Shown here: one piece after another, positions 1 to 9,028 of the stretch
Numbering within the stretch: the first letter of the stretch is position 1
Layout of the letters: each line of letters opens with the position of its first letter
Source of the DNA: Leptotrichiaceae bacterium
GTDB taxonomy: Bacteria > Fusobacteriota > Fusobacteriia > Fusobacteriales > Leptotrichiaceae
Assembly (NCBI GenBank): GCA_018060185.1
Contig: JAGOWQ010000015.1
Span: forward strand, 1-39,294
Reading direction: 5' to 3'
DNA: 39,294 bases
The notes under the pieces: model-generated
The model's database searches: none
Told to the model about the DNA's origin: nothing
Seen by the model: the letters and a program-made list of their open reading frames with translations, nothing else
Translations under genes and position numbers: made by a program

Positions 1-849
1 ATTTTTAACTTCAAATTCCTCTTCAAAACCTAAGTTCATTAAAGCTTTATTTGCATTATATCTTATATATTCTTTAACATCCCCTGTCAATGCTATGTCC
101 CCATACACTTCATCTGTATATTTAGTTTCATTTTCATATAAATCGTACATTAAAGTTTTTAATTCTTCTCTCATTTCTAATTTTATTTTATCATCAAATG
201 AATTATACAATTCTTGGAATAATAATCCCACAAAAACTCCATGAATAGATTCATCTGCTATAATTTTTTTTATAATATCGCAACTTGCAACCATTTCCCC
301 TTGACCTGCTAACCACAGAGGTAGGAAAAACCCGCTATAAAACAAATATGTTTCCAAATAAACAGAAGCTGCCAAAGCCATTGCTATTTCTCTTTTTGTT
401 GCATTTGGATTATTCATCTTTTGATAATATCCATCTATTTTCGTCGCTTTATATTGTAAATGAGGATTTTCTTGAACCCAATTAAATGTCTCATTTATTT
501 CCCTTGTTGAAGCAACAGTTGTAAATATAGTAGAGTATGACTTAGCATGAATTGTTTCCATCATACACATGTATGACAGTACTGACCTACATTGTAACGA
601 TTCAATGTGATCTATTATTTTAGGCATTCCTGTATGACTCTGAAGCGTATCAAGTAATGTTAATCCTCCTAATACTTGTAAATATGCCAATTTCATAGCA
701 GGTTCTAATGAACGCCAACTATCTATATCTCTTGAAGGAATATACTCTGTATCTATCCAAAACTGTTTCAAATTTTGTTCCCAAAACATTTCCACATAGT
801 CATTTTCTGGAGTATTCCAATTTACTGCTTCATATATTTTTTTATTCAT
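1..849 (-). CDS. nrdF: Class Ib ribonucleotide reductase beta subunit NrdF (3' end cut by window edge)
   Basis: Radical-generating small subunit of the class Ib ribonucleotide reductase. It assembles a dimetal-tyrosyl radical cofactor that NrdE uses to reduce ribonucleoside diphosphates. The 283 codons read without a stop from ATG at 849 to the window edge; the family is usually 320-340 residues, so about 40 C-terminal residues are missing. Metal ligands are visible at D67 (in LTLLDT), E98 and H101 (in METIHAKSY), E166 (in YLETYLFY), and E200 and H203 (in ADESIHG). Tyr105, four residues after H101, is at the radical-tyrosine position of E. coli NrdF. The start has an AAGGAA ribosome-binding site and lies 45 bases after nrdE. 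It is the last visible gene of nrdHIEF. The identification is firm; the metal used (Mn or Fe) cannot be read from sequence, but nrdI next door favours Mn-compatible class Ib. Confidence 0.96.
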   Translation of the reverse strand, partial: MNKKIYEAVNWNTPENDYVEMFWEQNLKQFWIDTEYIPSRDIDSWRSLEPAMKLAYLQVLGGLTLLDTLQSHTGMPKIIDHIESLQCRSVLSYMCMMETIHAKSYSTIFTTVASTREINETFNWVQENPHLQYKATKIDGYYQKMNNPNATKREIAMALAASVYLETYLFYSGFFLPLWLAGQGEMVASCDIIKKIIADESIHGVFVGLLFQELYNSFDDKIKLEMREELKTLMYDLYENETKYTDEVYGDIALTGDVKEYIRYNANKALMNLGFEEEFEVKN

Positions 850-894
850 TTTATTATTCCTTTCAACTTCGTATTTTACATTTAATAATTTTTC

Positions 895-2994
895 CTAAAC
901 AGAACAGCTTATACATTCCTCAATAGTAGCTTTCCTAGTTCTAGTATAATAAAGAGATTTTAATCCTAATTTATGAGCATAGATATATAGTTTTGATAAA
1001 TCTCTAGTTGTATCTGTACTTTTTGTATAAAGAATTGTAGATATTCCTTGATCCACATGTCTTTGAATTACAGATATCAATTTTAATATATTTTTCTGAT
1101 CCATATCATAAGCTGATTTATAAAAGAAAAAATTATCATTTGTTAAATAAGGCATCGGATAGAAAGTAGTACTATCTCCGTATTCTCTAACTTCTATGGT
1201 ATCAACTACTGGCATTACAGAAGCAGTTGAATTCATTATATAAGATGTAGATTGATTAGGTGCTATTGCCATTCTATAGGCATTGTATACTCCGTATTTC
1301 ATAACATCATTTTTTAAATTTTCCCAATCTTCCCTTGAAGGAATATGTATTCCTTCAAATAATTCTTTTACTTTATCTGTTTGAGGTAAAAAATCTTTTT
1401 CTACATATTTATTAAAATAATTTCCATTAGCATACTCAGATTTTTCAAAGTCTTTAAATACTTCTCCTCTTTCTTTTGCTATTTCCATTGAACGCTCAAG
1501 GGAATAATAGTTTAACATCATAAAAAACACATTACAAAAATCAAGTGCCTCTTTACTTTCATACATTATGAAATTTTTAGCTAAAAATCCATGAAGGTTC
1601 ATTGCTCCTAGACCAACACTATGTAATTCCTCATTAGCTTTTTTTATAGTAGGTACAACATCTATATTTGTTAAGTCTGAAACCATAGTTAATGAATCTA
1701 TAGCCGCTTTTGTTGCTTCTTTTATTCTCTTATTTTCCATTACTGTCGCAATATTCAAAGAACCTAAATTACATGAAATTCCTCTTCTTATAATATCTTC
1801 TTCATAATAAGGATTTATATCCGAAACTTCTGAAAGTTGCATTATTTCTGTACATAAATTTGAAAATTTAATATCTCCTATTTCTTTTAATGCGTGTTCT
1901 TTATTTGCGTTGTCTTTAAAAAATATATATGGATATCCGCTTTCTTTTTGTGATTGAGATATTTTAACTAATAACTCTCTTGAATTAATTTTCTTTTTCT
2001 TAACTTCTGGATTATCAACTAATTTTTCATACATTTCATTCATATCCATGTCATCTAAATATTTACCATAAGCTAAATATACAGTATGAGGATTAAAAGT
2101 ATAACAAACCTCATCTTCATAAGCTAGCTCCATAAACTTATCTGGAATTATAACTCCTGTTGATAATGTTTTTATTCTTATTTTTTCATCTACATTTATT
2201 TTTTTACAATCTAAAAATTCATTTATATCAGAATGAAATACGTTTAAATAAACTGCCCCTGCCCCTGCTCGTTGCCCTAGTTGATTAGCATATGAAAATA
2301 TATCTTCTAATATTTTCATTATCGGTAATACTCCTGAAGCTCTTCCTTCTATACCTTTTATCGCTTCTCCTCTAGCCCTTATTTTAGATAAATTAATAGA
2401 AACTCCTCCTCCAATAGATGATAGTTTCATAGCTGAATCAAACACGTATCCTATTCCACTTAAATTATCTCCCATTTCATCAAGAAAACATGAAACTAAT
2501 TCTCCTGATCTTTTTTTACCTGAATTTAAAAATGTGGGAGTTGCGGGTTGATATTCTTGATTTATTAACATTTCTGCGTATTCTTTTGCTTTTTCAACAT
2601 TACCTTGAGCCAAATATAGAGAAACAATAGAAATTCTATCTTCATATCTTTCTAAAAATTTTTCTTCTGTATCGTCTTTTAATGCATAACTTTGATAAAA
2701 TTTTGAAGCGCTCATAAATGAAGCAAATCTGAATTTTTTTGCATATACCATTTTGAAAACTTCTTTTATTTCTTCAAATTTATACATGTCATAAAAATTT
2801 ATATAATATTCATTTTTTATAAGATAGTCCATTTTCTCTTTTAAATTATGAAAAAATACTGTATTTTTATTTACATAATCAACAAAATAAGAGTATACTG
2901 CTTCCTTATCCTTTTCTAATTGAAATTCATCATCTTTTTTCACCATTATCTCATTATTTAAGTATACCCACTTTTTTGCTCTCTTATCAACCAT
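895..2994 (-). CDS. nrdE: Class Ib ribonucleotide reductase alpha subunit NrdE
   Basis: Catalytic large subunit, 699 residues, the normal length for NrdE, which lacks the N-terminal ATP-cone of NrdA. Active-site residues are visible: redox cysteines C169 (ELVSCF) and C408 (ISCNLGSLN), and the N379/C381/E383 triad in SNLCTEI, where C381 is the expected thiyl-radical site. The C-terminal tail ends ECISCSV, the CxxC pair that accepts electrons from NrdH. The N-terminal SASKFYQSYALK segment is typical of NrdE. Its ATG directly follows the TAA of nrdI with no gap, and a GGAGG site lies inside the end of nrdI, so the two are tightly coupled in translation. Confidence 0.98.
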   Translation of the reverse strand: MVDKRAKKWVYLNNEIMVKKDDEFQLEKDKEAVYSYFVDYVNKNTVFFHNLKEKMDYLIKNEYYINFYDMYKFEEIKEVFKMVYAKKFRFASFMSASKFYQSYALKDDTEEKFLERYEDRISIVSLYLAQGNVEKAKEYAEMLINQEYQPATPTFLNSGKKRSGELVSCFLDEMGDNLSGIGYVFDSAMKLSSIGGGVSINLSKIRARGEAIKGIEGRASGVLPIMKILEDIFSYANQLGQRAGAGAVYLNVFHSDINEFLDCKKINVDEKIRIKTLSTGVIIPDKFMELAYEDEVCYTFNPHTVYLAYGKYLDDMDMNEMYEKLVDNPEVKKKKINSRELLVKISQSQKESGYPYIFFKDNANKEHALKEIGDIKFSNLCTEIMQLSEVSDINPYYEEDIIRRGISCNLGSLNIATVMENKRIKEATKAAIDSLTMVSDLTNIDVVPTIKKANEELHSVGLGAMNLHGFLAKNFIMYESKEALDFCNVFFMMLNYYSLERSMEIAKERGEVFKDFEKSEYANGNYFNKYVEKDFLPQTDKVKELFEGIHIPSREDWENLKNDVMKYGVYNAYRMAIAPNQSTSYIMNSTASVMPVVDTIEVREYGDSTTFYPMPYLTNDNFFFYKSAYDMDQKNILKLISVIQRHVDQGISTILYTKSTDTTRDLSKLYIYAHKLGLKSLYYTRTRKATIEECISCSV

Positions 2995-3366
2995 TTAATT
3001 TCCCTCCACATAATCTATAAAATATTTTACTTGTATACTTGTCCCTGATAATTCAAATTTCATTAATATTGGTATATCATACTTTTCATTTATTTTATCT
3101 GCTGCTACACCAAAATAAATACCCCAATTCATATTTCCACTTGAACTAACCGATTTTATATAATTTTTATTATCCTTATTTTCTAAAAACTCAATTGTTT
3201 TTTCTGGAATTTCTCCTATTTTTGTAGTGAATGTCAAAAAATGACCCTCTTTGTCTATTTTCATAGAGGGCTCTATTTTTACAAAATTCCAGTTAGGTCT
3301 TTCTTTTTTTATTTTATCTACAAATCTTTGAACATTTCCTGTTTTTGAATCGTAGTATATAAACAT
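2995..3366 (-). CDS. nrdI: NrdI flavodoxin-like activator of class Ib ribonucleotide reductase
   Basis: A 123-residue flavodoxin-like protein. In the NrdI family it delivers an oxidant to the dimetal centre of NrdF so that the Mn(III)2-tyrosyl radical can form. The N-terminal YYDSKTGNVQRF segment is the FMN phosphate-binding loop. The SSGNMNWGIYFG segment and the C-terminal KFELSGT are family landmarks. The start has an AAAGGG site. It lies between nrdH (55-base gap) and nrdE (no gap), the standard nrdHIE order. Confidence 0.95.
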   Translation of the reverse strand: MFIYYDSKTGNVQRFVDKIKKERPNWNFVKIEPSMKIDKEGHFLTFTTKIGEIPEKTIEFLENKDNKNYIKSVSSSGNMNWGIYFGVAADKINEKYDIPILMKFELSGTSIQVKYFIDYVEGN

Positions 3367-3421
3367 CTATTTTCCCTTTCATTTTACATGATTTAATTTT
3401 ATTTTCAATTCTTATAAATGA

Positions 3422-3658
3422 TTAAATCATTTCAATTAAATCATTTAATTCATCAAGTTTAAATCCAATTATTCTTTTAACTTCTAAATCATTATCTATT
3501 AATATAGTTGTAGGCACACTTCTTACTTTAAACTTTACTGCTAACTCAGGATTATTAAATGGATTTATTTTTTCATATTCTACTCCATTTTTATCAAGTA
3601 ATTCTGATACCATAGCACATGGACTACAATCTTCTTTTTCAAATTTCATTATTTTCAT
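3422..3658 (-). CDS. nrdH: NrdH-type glutaredoxin-like electron donor for NrdEF
   Basis: A 78-residue thioredoxin-fold protein with a CxxC active site, C11-S-P-C14, and a cis-proline region SVPTTILID. NrdH proteins reduce the C-terminal cysteines of NrdE and are themselves recharged by thioredoxin reductase. The CSPC active site is not the CVQC seen in E. coli-type NrdH, so a more thioredoxin-like redox potential is possible. Its identity rests on size, fold and being first gene of the nrdHIEF run. The upstream region carries a strong promoter and NrdR boxes. A generic thioredoxin-family protein is the alternative name. Confidence 0.85.
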   Translation of the reverse strand: MKIMKFEKEDCSPCAMVSELLDKNGVEYEKINPFNNPELAVKFKVRSVPTTILIDNDLEVKRIIGFKLDELNDLIEMI

Positions 3659-3743
3659 AATTTTTTCCCTTTCTTTACATAATATTAAACCTTATCATAA
3701 CAATACTTTGATAAAGCATATAAAATGTCTTTTTTAAATAAAA

Positions 3744-3759
3744 ACACAATATATTGTGT
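3744..3759. promoter_or_regulatory. NrdR box (downstream, perfect)
   Basis: ACACAATATATTGTGT is a perfect 16-bp palindrome. It matches every position of the published NrdR-box consensus acaCwAtATaTwGtgt. It lies about 20 bases downstream of the predicted transcription start. NrdR is a zinc-finger/ATP-cone repressor of ribonucleotide reductase genes; its own gene is not in this window. Confidence 0.85.
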
Positions 3760-3774
3760 TTTTATTTCATTTTT

Positions 3775-3790
3775 ACATTTTATTTAGTAT
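3775..3790. promoter_or_regulatory. Second, degenerate NrdR box overlapping the nrd -10
   Basis: ACATTTTATTTAGTAT matches the NrdR consensus at 12 of 16 positions by my count. It begins exactly 31 bp from the perfect box, about three helical turns, the usual spacing of paired NrdR sites. It overlaps the -10 hexamer, so occupancy would block the polymerase. Confidence 0.7.
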
Positions 3791-3814
3791 ATTCTAAAAA
3801 TTGAAAAATTTCAA
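3786..3814 (-). promoter_or_regulatory. Promoter of the nrdHIEF operon
   Basis: On the minus strand, TTGAAA (3809-3814) and TATACT (3786-3791) are separated by exactly 17 bases, a near-consensus sigma-70 type promoter. The predicted start is near 3779, giving a leader of about 120 bases before nrdH. The -10 overlaps the upstream NrdR-like box. Confidence 0.7.
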
Positions 3815-3908
3815 CTAATTTATTTTTCTGATAAAAATTAAAAAAATTTAATATTTTCATTTTTATTAATATTTTCATATGTTTTATTATATTTTATATT
3901 TTAGTTTA

Positions 3909-3937
3909 TTGTGCATAATATATATATATTATAAAAT
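3909..3937 (+). promoter_or_regulatory. Possible metH promoter in the nrdH-metH intergenic region
   Basis: TTGTGC (3909-3914) and TAAAAT (3932-3937) are spaced by 17 bases. The interval 3659-4057 is the only gene-free stretch over 300 bases in the window. It holds the divergent nrd promoter with its NrdR boxes on one side and about 240 bases of extremely AT-rich sequence before metH. A weaker alternative is TTGTAT at 3972-3977 with TATTTA at 3994-3999. I see no cobalamin or SAM riboswitch in it. Confidence 0.35.
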
Positions 3938-4057
3938 AACACTAGTTATCCATATATTTAATAAAACTTTTTTGTATGTACATTCACTTAAAATATTTAT
4001 TTAAAATGAATAATATGATACAATACTTTAATAGTAAATTAAAAGGAGGAAATATTA

Positions 4058-7000
4058 GTGAATAACAACTTTCAATATAAAAGTTCATACGAATCTTTAA
4101 AAGAAGATTTACGTAATAAAATTGTTTTATTAGATGGTGCAATGGGGACAATGCTCCAAATGGAAAATTTGACATCTGAAGATTTTGGTGGAGAAAATTA
4201 TGAAGGTTGTAATGATTACCTTGTAATGACTAGACCTAATATCATAAAAAATATACATAAAAAATATCTAAAATCTGGAAGTGATATTATAGAAACAAAT
4301 ACTTTTGGTGCTTTAGATATTGTTCTAAAAGACTATGATTTAGAAGATAAAACTTTTGAATTAAATAAAAATGCTGCTATAATCGCAAATGACGCTATTA
4401 AAGAATATAGAAAAGAAAACCCTAATGATAAAAGAAACTTATATATTGCAGGAGCTTTAGGACCTTCCAATAAATCCATTAGTGTAACAGGTGGAGTAAC
4501 TTTTGATGAATTAATTAATTCTTATTATGTTGCTACTAGTGGTCTTTTAGAAGGAAATGTTGATTTAATTCTTTTTGAAACTATTCAGGACACTAGAAAT
4601 TTAAAAGCCGCTTATTTAGGACTTCAAAAAGCTATGAATGAATATTATTATGTTCCACTAATGCTTTCTTTCACAATAGAAAGCACAGGAACTACCCTTG
4701 CAGGACAAACTGCAGATGCATTTTTCTATGCAGTAAATCATATGAATCCTCTATCTATAGGACTAAATTGTGCTACAGGACCAGAATTTATGACACAGTT
4801 TTTAAAAAACTTAGATAGTATATCAAATACATATATTTCTGTGTATCCTAATGCTGGTCTTCCCAATGAAGACGGACAATATGAAGAAACTCCTAATACT
4901 CTAGCCAACAAAATAGAACCTTTCTTCAAAAATAAATATTTAAATATTGTGGGTGGCTGTTGTGGAACTACTCCTGAACATATTTTAAAAATAAAGGAAA
5001 AAAGTGTAAACTATTCTCCTAGGGTAGTAAATAATGAAAATAGAGAAAATGCTTTAAGTGGTCTTATTACTTTATATAAACCTGAAAAAAGACCTATTTA
5101 CGTGGGAGAAAGAACAAATGTAATAGGATCGCGTATTTTTAAAAATTTAATTGCAAATGAAAAATTTGATGAAGCTACAGAAATAGCTAGACTTCAAATA
5201 AAAGGAGATGCTGATGTAATAGATATTTGTCTTGCCAATCCTGATAGAGATGAATTAAGTGATATGAAAAAATTTCTTGAAAAAATTTCAAAATTTGCAA
5301 AAGTTCCTATAATGATTGATTCTACTGATATAAAAGTAATTGAAGAAGGATTAACTTACCTACAAGGAAAAGGAATTATAAACTCCGTTAATTTAGAAGA
5401 TGGCGAAGAAAAATTTGAAAAAATTTCAAAATTAATAAAAAAATTTGGAGCGTCTATAGTTGTCGGTTTAATTGACGAAGAAGGTATGGCTGTTTCTCTT
5501 GAAAGGAAATTAAAAATTGCAAAAAGAAGTTACGATATTCTTACTAAAAAATATAAAATTGATGAAAGAGATATTATTTTTGATACACTCGTTTTTCCCG
5601 TTGCAACAGGAGATATAAAATATTTGGGTTCTGCTACTTCAACCATTGAAGCCATAAGAGAAATTAAAAAAGAAATGCCAAATGTTAAAACAATTTTAGG
5701 AATAAGTAATATATCCTTTGGGCTTCCCATAGCAGGTAGAGAAGTATTAAACTCTTTCTATATGGAAAAAGCTTATGAGGCTGGACTTGATTTTGCTATA
5801 GTAAATACAGAAAAACTTATTTCTATAGATGAGATTTCACCTCAAGAAAAAGAACTTTCAAATAAAATTTTATTTGAAACAAGTGATGAAACAATATCAA
5901 ATTTTGTAAACTTATACAGAGAAAAAAAAGGTATTGAAAAGAAAATAAATACAATAAATATGACAACTGAAGAACAAATTTCTAATCTTGTAGTTGAAGG
6001 AAGCAAAAAAGATCTATATAAATTGATCGACATCTTACTCGAAAAATACAAACCTTTAGATATTATAAATGGACCTCTTATGTCTGGAATGGACGAAGTT
6101 GGTAAACTTTTTAACAAAAATGATTTAATTGTTGCAGAAGTCTTACAAAGCGCTGAAGTTATGAAAGCTTCAGTGTCTCATTTGGAAAAATTCATGGAAA
6201 AATCTGAAGTATCTACTAAAGGAACTGTTATTATGGCAACAGTTAAAGGAGATGTCCACGATATTGGAAAAAATCTTGTAAGTATTATAATCGGAAATAA
6301 TGGATATAATGTTATTGATTTGGGGATAAATACTCCAGCTGAAAAAATAAAAGAAGCAATTATTAAATATAAAGCTGATTTTTTAGGACTTTCTGGTCTT
6401 CTTGTAAAATCAGCTACTGAAATGGTAAATACTGTTTCTGTTTTAAGGGACAGTGGAATCAGCATTCCTATATTTGTTGGAGGGGCTGCTCTAACTGAAA
6501 AATTTACAATTAATAAAATTGAACCATCTTACAAAAATAATATAGTTATTTACTCTAAAGATGCTATGACAGCTCTTTCAGATTTAAATAAAATGATTGA
6601 TCCTGAAAAATTTAAAGAATTCAAAAATTACTTACAAACGAGAAGAGATTTTCACACTATAACTAATGAAAACTCCCTTAAAAAAATTGAAGTACGTGAA
6701 ACTATAAATTTCAATAAAAATGATGATACTTTTTTTGATTTTTCTAAAGTAGAACTTCCTAAATATAATTTTGATAAAATATACGAACCTTCTAATTTAA
6801 ATAAAAATATTATTACAAATATTAATTCTAAGGAAGTATTTAAATATATAAATCTTCAAATGTTAATTGGAAAACATTTAGGAATGAAATGGGTTATAAA
6901 TAATCTTTTAGAAAACAAAGATCCAAAAGCTATAAAAATTTATAATGAAATAATGTCTATTATAAATCAAGGCGATGAATACTTTGATATAAAAGCTATC

Positions 7001-7552
7001 TATAAATATTTTCCTGCTAAAAGAAATGGAGAGAGTATTGAAATCTTATCAGATGACTTAACTTCTGTCATTGAAAAATTTTCTTTTCCTAGACAAAAAT
7101 GGGGTAAATATTTGTCATTAAATGACTATGTATCGTCAGATAAAATAGATTATATAGGTATGTTTGTTGTCAGTGCAGGAGAAAAATCAAGACTTGTATC
7201 TAACGAACTAATTTCCAAAGGAGAATTTTATTTAGGACATCTAGTGAATTCACTCGGGTTAGAACTAGCAGAGGCAACTGCTGAATACATACATAAAATT
7301 ATGAGAGAAGATGTAGGTATTACTGATAATTCAATATCTCAAGAAGATATATTAAAGGCTAAATATCAAGGGAAACGTTATTCTTTTGGGTATTCCGCTT
7401 GCCCTGATTTATCTGATCAGAAAAAATTATTTAATTTACTAAAACCTGAAAAGTATGGTATAAAATTAACTGAAGGATATATGATGTATCCTGAAGCTTC
7501 TGTAAGTGCCATTGTATTTTCTCATCCTTTTACAAAATATTTTAATTTATAA
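4058..7552 (+). CDS. metH: Cobalamin-dependent methionine synthase MetH
   Basis: Transfers a methyl group from methyltetrahydrofolate via cobalamin to homocysteine, giving methionine. The 1164-residue protein has all four modules. The homocysteine domain (about 20-320) has zinc ligands C238, C301 and C302 (in GGCCGTTPEH). The pterin domain (about 345-610) begins at RPIYVGERTNVIGSR. The B12 cap and Rossmann domain (about 640-860) contain the DxHxxG motif D732-V-H734-D-I-G737. The C-terminal reactivation domain includes GYSACPD (about 1111-1117) and a conserved EGYMMYPEASV ending. It is slightly shorter than the E. coli enzyme (1227). The start is GTG at 4058, seven bases after AGGAGGA. The gene stands alone, divergent from the nrd operon. 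An intact B12 site and reactivation domain mean the organism needs cobalamin and a reductase partner for this route. Confidence 0.98.
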   Translation: MNNNFQYKSSYESLKEDLRNKIVLLDGAMGTMLQMENLTSEDFGGENYEGCNDYLVMTRPNIIKNIHKKYLKSGSDIIETNTFGALDIVLKDYDLEDKTFELNKNAAIIANDAIKEYRKENPNDKRNLYIAGALGPSNKSISVTGGVTFDELINSYYVATSGLLEGNVDLILFETIQDTRNLKAAYLGLQKAMNEYYYVPLMLSFTIESTGTTLAGQTADAFFYAVNHMNPLSIGLNCATGPEFMTQFLKNLDSISNTYISVYPNAGLPNEDGQYEETPNTLANKIEPFFKNKYLNIVGGCCGTTPEHILKIKEKSVNYSPRVVNNENRENALSGLITLYKPEKRPIYVGERTNVIGSRIFKNLIANEKFDEATEIARLQIKGDADVIDICLANPDRDELSDMKKFLEKISKFAKVPIMIDSTDIKVIEEGLTYLQGKGIINSVNLEDGEEKFEKISKLIKKFGASIVVGLIDEEGMAVSLERKLKIAKRSYDILTKKYKIDERDIIFDTLVFPVATGDIKYLGSATSTIEAIREIKKEMPNVKTILGISNISFGLPIAGREVLNSFYMEKAYEAGLDFAIVNTEKLISIDEISPQEKELSNKILFETSDETISNFVNLYREKKGIEKKINTINMTTEEQISNLVVEGSKKDLYKLIDILLEKYKPLDIINGPLMSGMDEVGKLFNKNDLIVAEVLQSAEVMKASVSHLEKFMEKSEVSTKGTVIMATVKGDVHDIGKNLVSIIIGNNGYNVIDLGINTPAEKIKEAIIKYKADFLGLSGLLVKSATEMVNTVSVLRDSGISIPIFVGGAALTEKFTINKIEPSYKNNIVIYSKDAMTALSDLNKMIDPEKFKEFKNYLQTRRDFHTITNENSLKKIEVRETINFNKNDDTFFDFSKVELPKYNFDKIYEPSNLNKNIITNINSKEVFKYINLQMLIGKHLGMKWVINNLLENKDPKAIKIYNEIMSIINQGDEYFDIKAIYKYFPAKRNGESIEILSDDLTSVIEKFSFPRQKWGKYLSLNDYVSSDKIDYIGMFVVSAGEKSRLVSNELISKGEFYLGHLVNSLGLELAEATAEYIHKIMREDVGITDNSISQEDILKAKYQGKRYSFGYSACPDLSDQKKLFNLLKPEKYGIKLTEGYMMYPEASVSAIVFSHPFTKYFNL

Positions 7553-7557
7553 TAAAA

Positions 7558-7592
7558 TTCTCATTTTTCTTTAATTTTTATATGATATTATA
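7558..7592 (+). promoter_or_regulatory. Promoter/operator of the first PepSY gene
   Basis: The -10 is TATTAT (7586-7591), and the -35 position (7563-7568, ATTTTT) is far from consensus, suggesting activator dependence. The 35 bases are identical at 29 positions to 34289-34323 ahead of the other PepSY gene. Two T-rich half-sites, TCATTTTT (7561-7568) and TAATTTTT (7572-7579), start 11 bases apart, as in OmpR-type response-regulator sites. Confidence 0.5.
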
Positions 7593-7637
7593 TATTTGAG
7601 TAAGAAAGATTAAATCAAATTATTTGGAGGAATGATT

Positions 7638-7916
7638 ATGAAAAGCAAATTTTTTAAAACAACTGCACTATTGGTTTTAGTCTTAGGAATTATAAGTTTT
7701 TCTTCTGAGAACAATAATTTGAAAAAGATTACTTCGGATAGAGCAAAACAAATAGTATTATCTAGAGTTGCTGGAGCAACAAAAGAAAATATTAAAAAAT
7801 TTGAAGGTGATAAAGACTCTTATGATGGTGTAATCAATTTCAATGGTGTTGAATACACATTTGAAATTGACGCATTCACTGGAAGAATTATCAACTGGAA
7901 AACAGAAAAAAAGTAA
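7638..7916 (+). CDS. Small secreted PepSY-domain protein
   Basis: A 92-residue protein with a lysine-containing N-terminus, a hydrophobic core (about residues 9-20) and SFSS ahead of the mature part: a Sec signal peptide. It then has one PepSY domain (about 30-91), beginning ITSDRAKQIVLSRV and ending in the typical EIDAFTGRIINW. PepSY domains occur in peptidase propeptides and as stand-alone periplasmic proteins, often next to two-component systems; the molecular role of the stand-alone forms is not established. ATG at 7638 is preferred over ATG at 7632, because the GGAGG ends at 7630 and only the former gives normal spacing. It is related to the 34387-34719 protein and shares its promoter element. 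It is flanked by metH and by a strong terminator. Confidence 0.85.
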   Translation: MKSKFFKTTALLVLVLGIISFSSENNNLKKITSDRAKQIVLSRVAGATKENIKKFEGDKDSYDGVINFNGVEYTFEIDAFTGRIINWKTEKK

Positions 7917-7957
7917 AATTTTAAAATTTCTTAACTACCTAACTAACCGACTAAAAT

Positions 7958-8027
7958 AAGGAATGTCTAATTAAAAATTTATTTATCATAATTAAATTTT
8001 TATTTTATACATTCCATTATTTTTTTA
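7958..8027 (+). terminator. Long hairpin terminator after the first PepSY gene
   Basis: GGAATGT (7960-7966) pairs with ACATTCC (8009-8015). The arms continue inward as an imperfect AT-rich stem (AATTAAAAATTT against AAATTTTTATT), and the outer arm is followed by a T run (ATTATTTTTTTA). An A-rich flank on the other side could let it work in both directions. Confidence 0.65.
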
Positions 8028-8030
8028 TCT

Positions 8031-8058
8031 TTGTAATCAAAATATTTTGTGATATAAT
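8031..8058 (+). promoter_or_regulatory. Promoter of the PASTA-rsgA-rpe operon
   Basis: TTGTAA (8031-8036) and TATAAT (8053-8058) are spaced by 16 bases, with an extended -10 TG (8050-8051). It lies just after the preceding terminator and 40 bases before the PASTA gene. Confidence 0.65.
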
Positions 8059-8098
8059 AAGTATGATGAATTATATATAAAAATATTTGAGGTGTAAA

Positions 8099-8998
8099 AT
8101 GGCAAAAAAATTTAAATTTAACTTTATAAAAATATTTATTACATTATTTTGTTTAGGAATATTGTTTACCGTTGGAAGAGAAGTTTTTTCAAGACATTTT
8201 TTTAACGAAAGAATGACTGTTATTCCAAATGTTGTAAATCTTAATGAAAAAGATGCAATAAAATATTTGAAAGAAGCAGGATTAAAAGTAAAAGTTATAA
8301 ATTCTAAAAGTGAAAAAGTCCCTTTAGATGCTGTATTTATCCAATATCCTCTTCCAGGAAAAACAATTAAAGTAAATAGAACTGTTCAAATTTGGGTAAA
8401 TAATGGAGAAAGTCAGATCGTTCCAAATATTGTAGGATTAGAATTATTAGAGGCTCGTTCTTTACTTCAAGGTGATAATATTCAAATTGAAAAAATTGAT
8501 TATCAACCCTCTAACGAAAAATTTAATACAGTAATTGGAGTATACCCAAAACCTGGAACTAAACTCGAAATAAATCAAAAAATTTCAATATTAGTTTCTT
8601 CTCAAAAGATAGTTGATCCTTCAACAATGCCTAACTTAATTGGATTGGATTTGAATGATTCTAAAGTTTTACTAGAACAAATTGGTCTTTCTTTAGGTAA
8701 AACTTCCTATAGTGAAGATTCAACTCTTCCCGTAAATACTGTAATGTCTACTAACCCTGCACCAGGAGAAAAAATTAATAAAGGACAGAGTATATCCCTT
8801 GTAATTAATCGTGGCGTTCAAGCTAAGAAAACTGGTCCTTCTGTAGAAGAAATAATAAATGAAACAAATAAAAATATTGAAAATAATGAAATTGAAAATA
8901 TTATTAACGAAACTTTAAACAAAATAGAACAAAGAGATAATGTTAAAAATAACCAAGGTGGTCAAAATGATGCTGGTGAAAGTAATACTGGAAATTAG
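8099..8998 (+). CDS. Membrane-anchored three-PASTA protein without a kinase domain
   Basis: A 299-residue protein with a short basic cytoplasmic start, one membrane segment (about 8-25) and three PASTA domains outside it (about 41-103, 107-168 and 175-240). PASTA signatures include IPNVVNL, YPLPG, VPNIVGL, YPKPG, MPNLIGL and NPAPG. The tail (241-299) is Asn/Glu-rich and low in complexity. PASTA domains bind peptidoglycan fragments or beta-lactam-like ligands. In Firmicutes the gene ahead of rsgA-rpe is the PrkC-type Ser/Thr kinase carrying such domains; here the same slot holds only the anchor and PASTA repeats. ATG at 8099 follows GAGGTG; an upstream in-frame TTG at 8087 overlaps that site and is unlikely. 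It might act as a cell-wall sensor, scaffold or division protein, but the sequence does not decide. Confidence 0.88.
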   Translation: MAKKFKFNFIKIFITLFCLGILFTVGREVFSRHFFNERMTVIPNVVNLNEKDAIKYLKEAGLKVKVINSKSEKVPLDAVFIQYPLPGKTIKVNRTVQIWVNNGESQIVPNIVGLELLEARSLLQGDNIQIEKIDYQPSNEKFNTVIGVYPKPGTKLEINQKISILVSSQKIVDPSTMPNLIGLDLNDSKVLLEQIGLSLGKTSYSEDSTLPVNTVMSTNPAPGEKINKGQSISLVINRGVQAKKTGPSVEEIINETNKNIENNEIENIINETLNKIEQRDNVKNNQGGQNDAGESNTGN

Positions 8999-9028
8999 TA
9001 ATTTATAAAAAGTTAGGAGGAATATTTT

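Noticed and set aside
3815..4057. Possible cobalamin or SAM riboswitch upstream of metH
   Set aside because: The stretch is almost entirely A and T, with no GC-rich conserved core or recognisable B12-box or S-box sequence.
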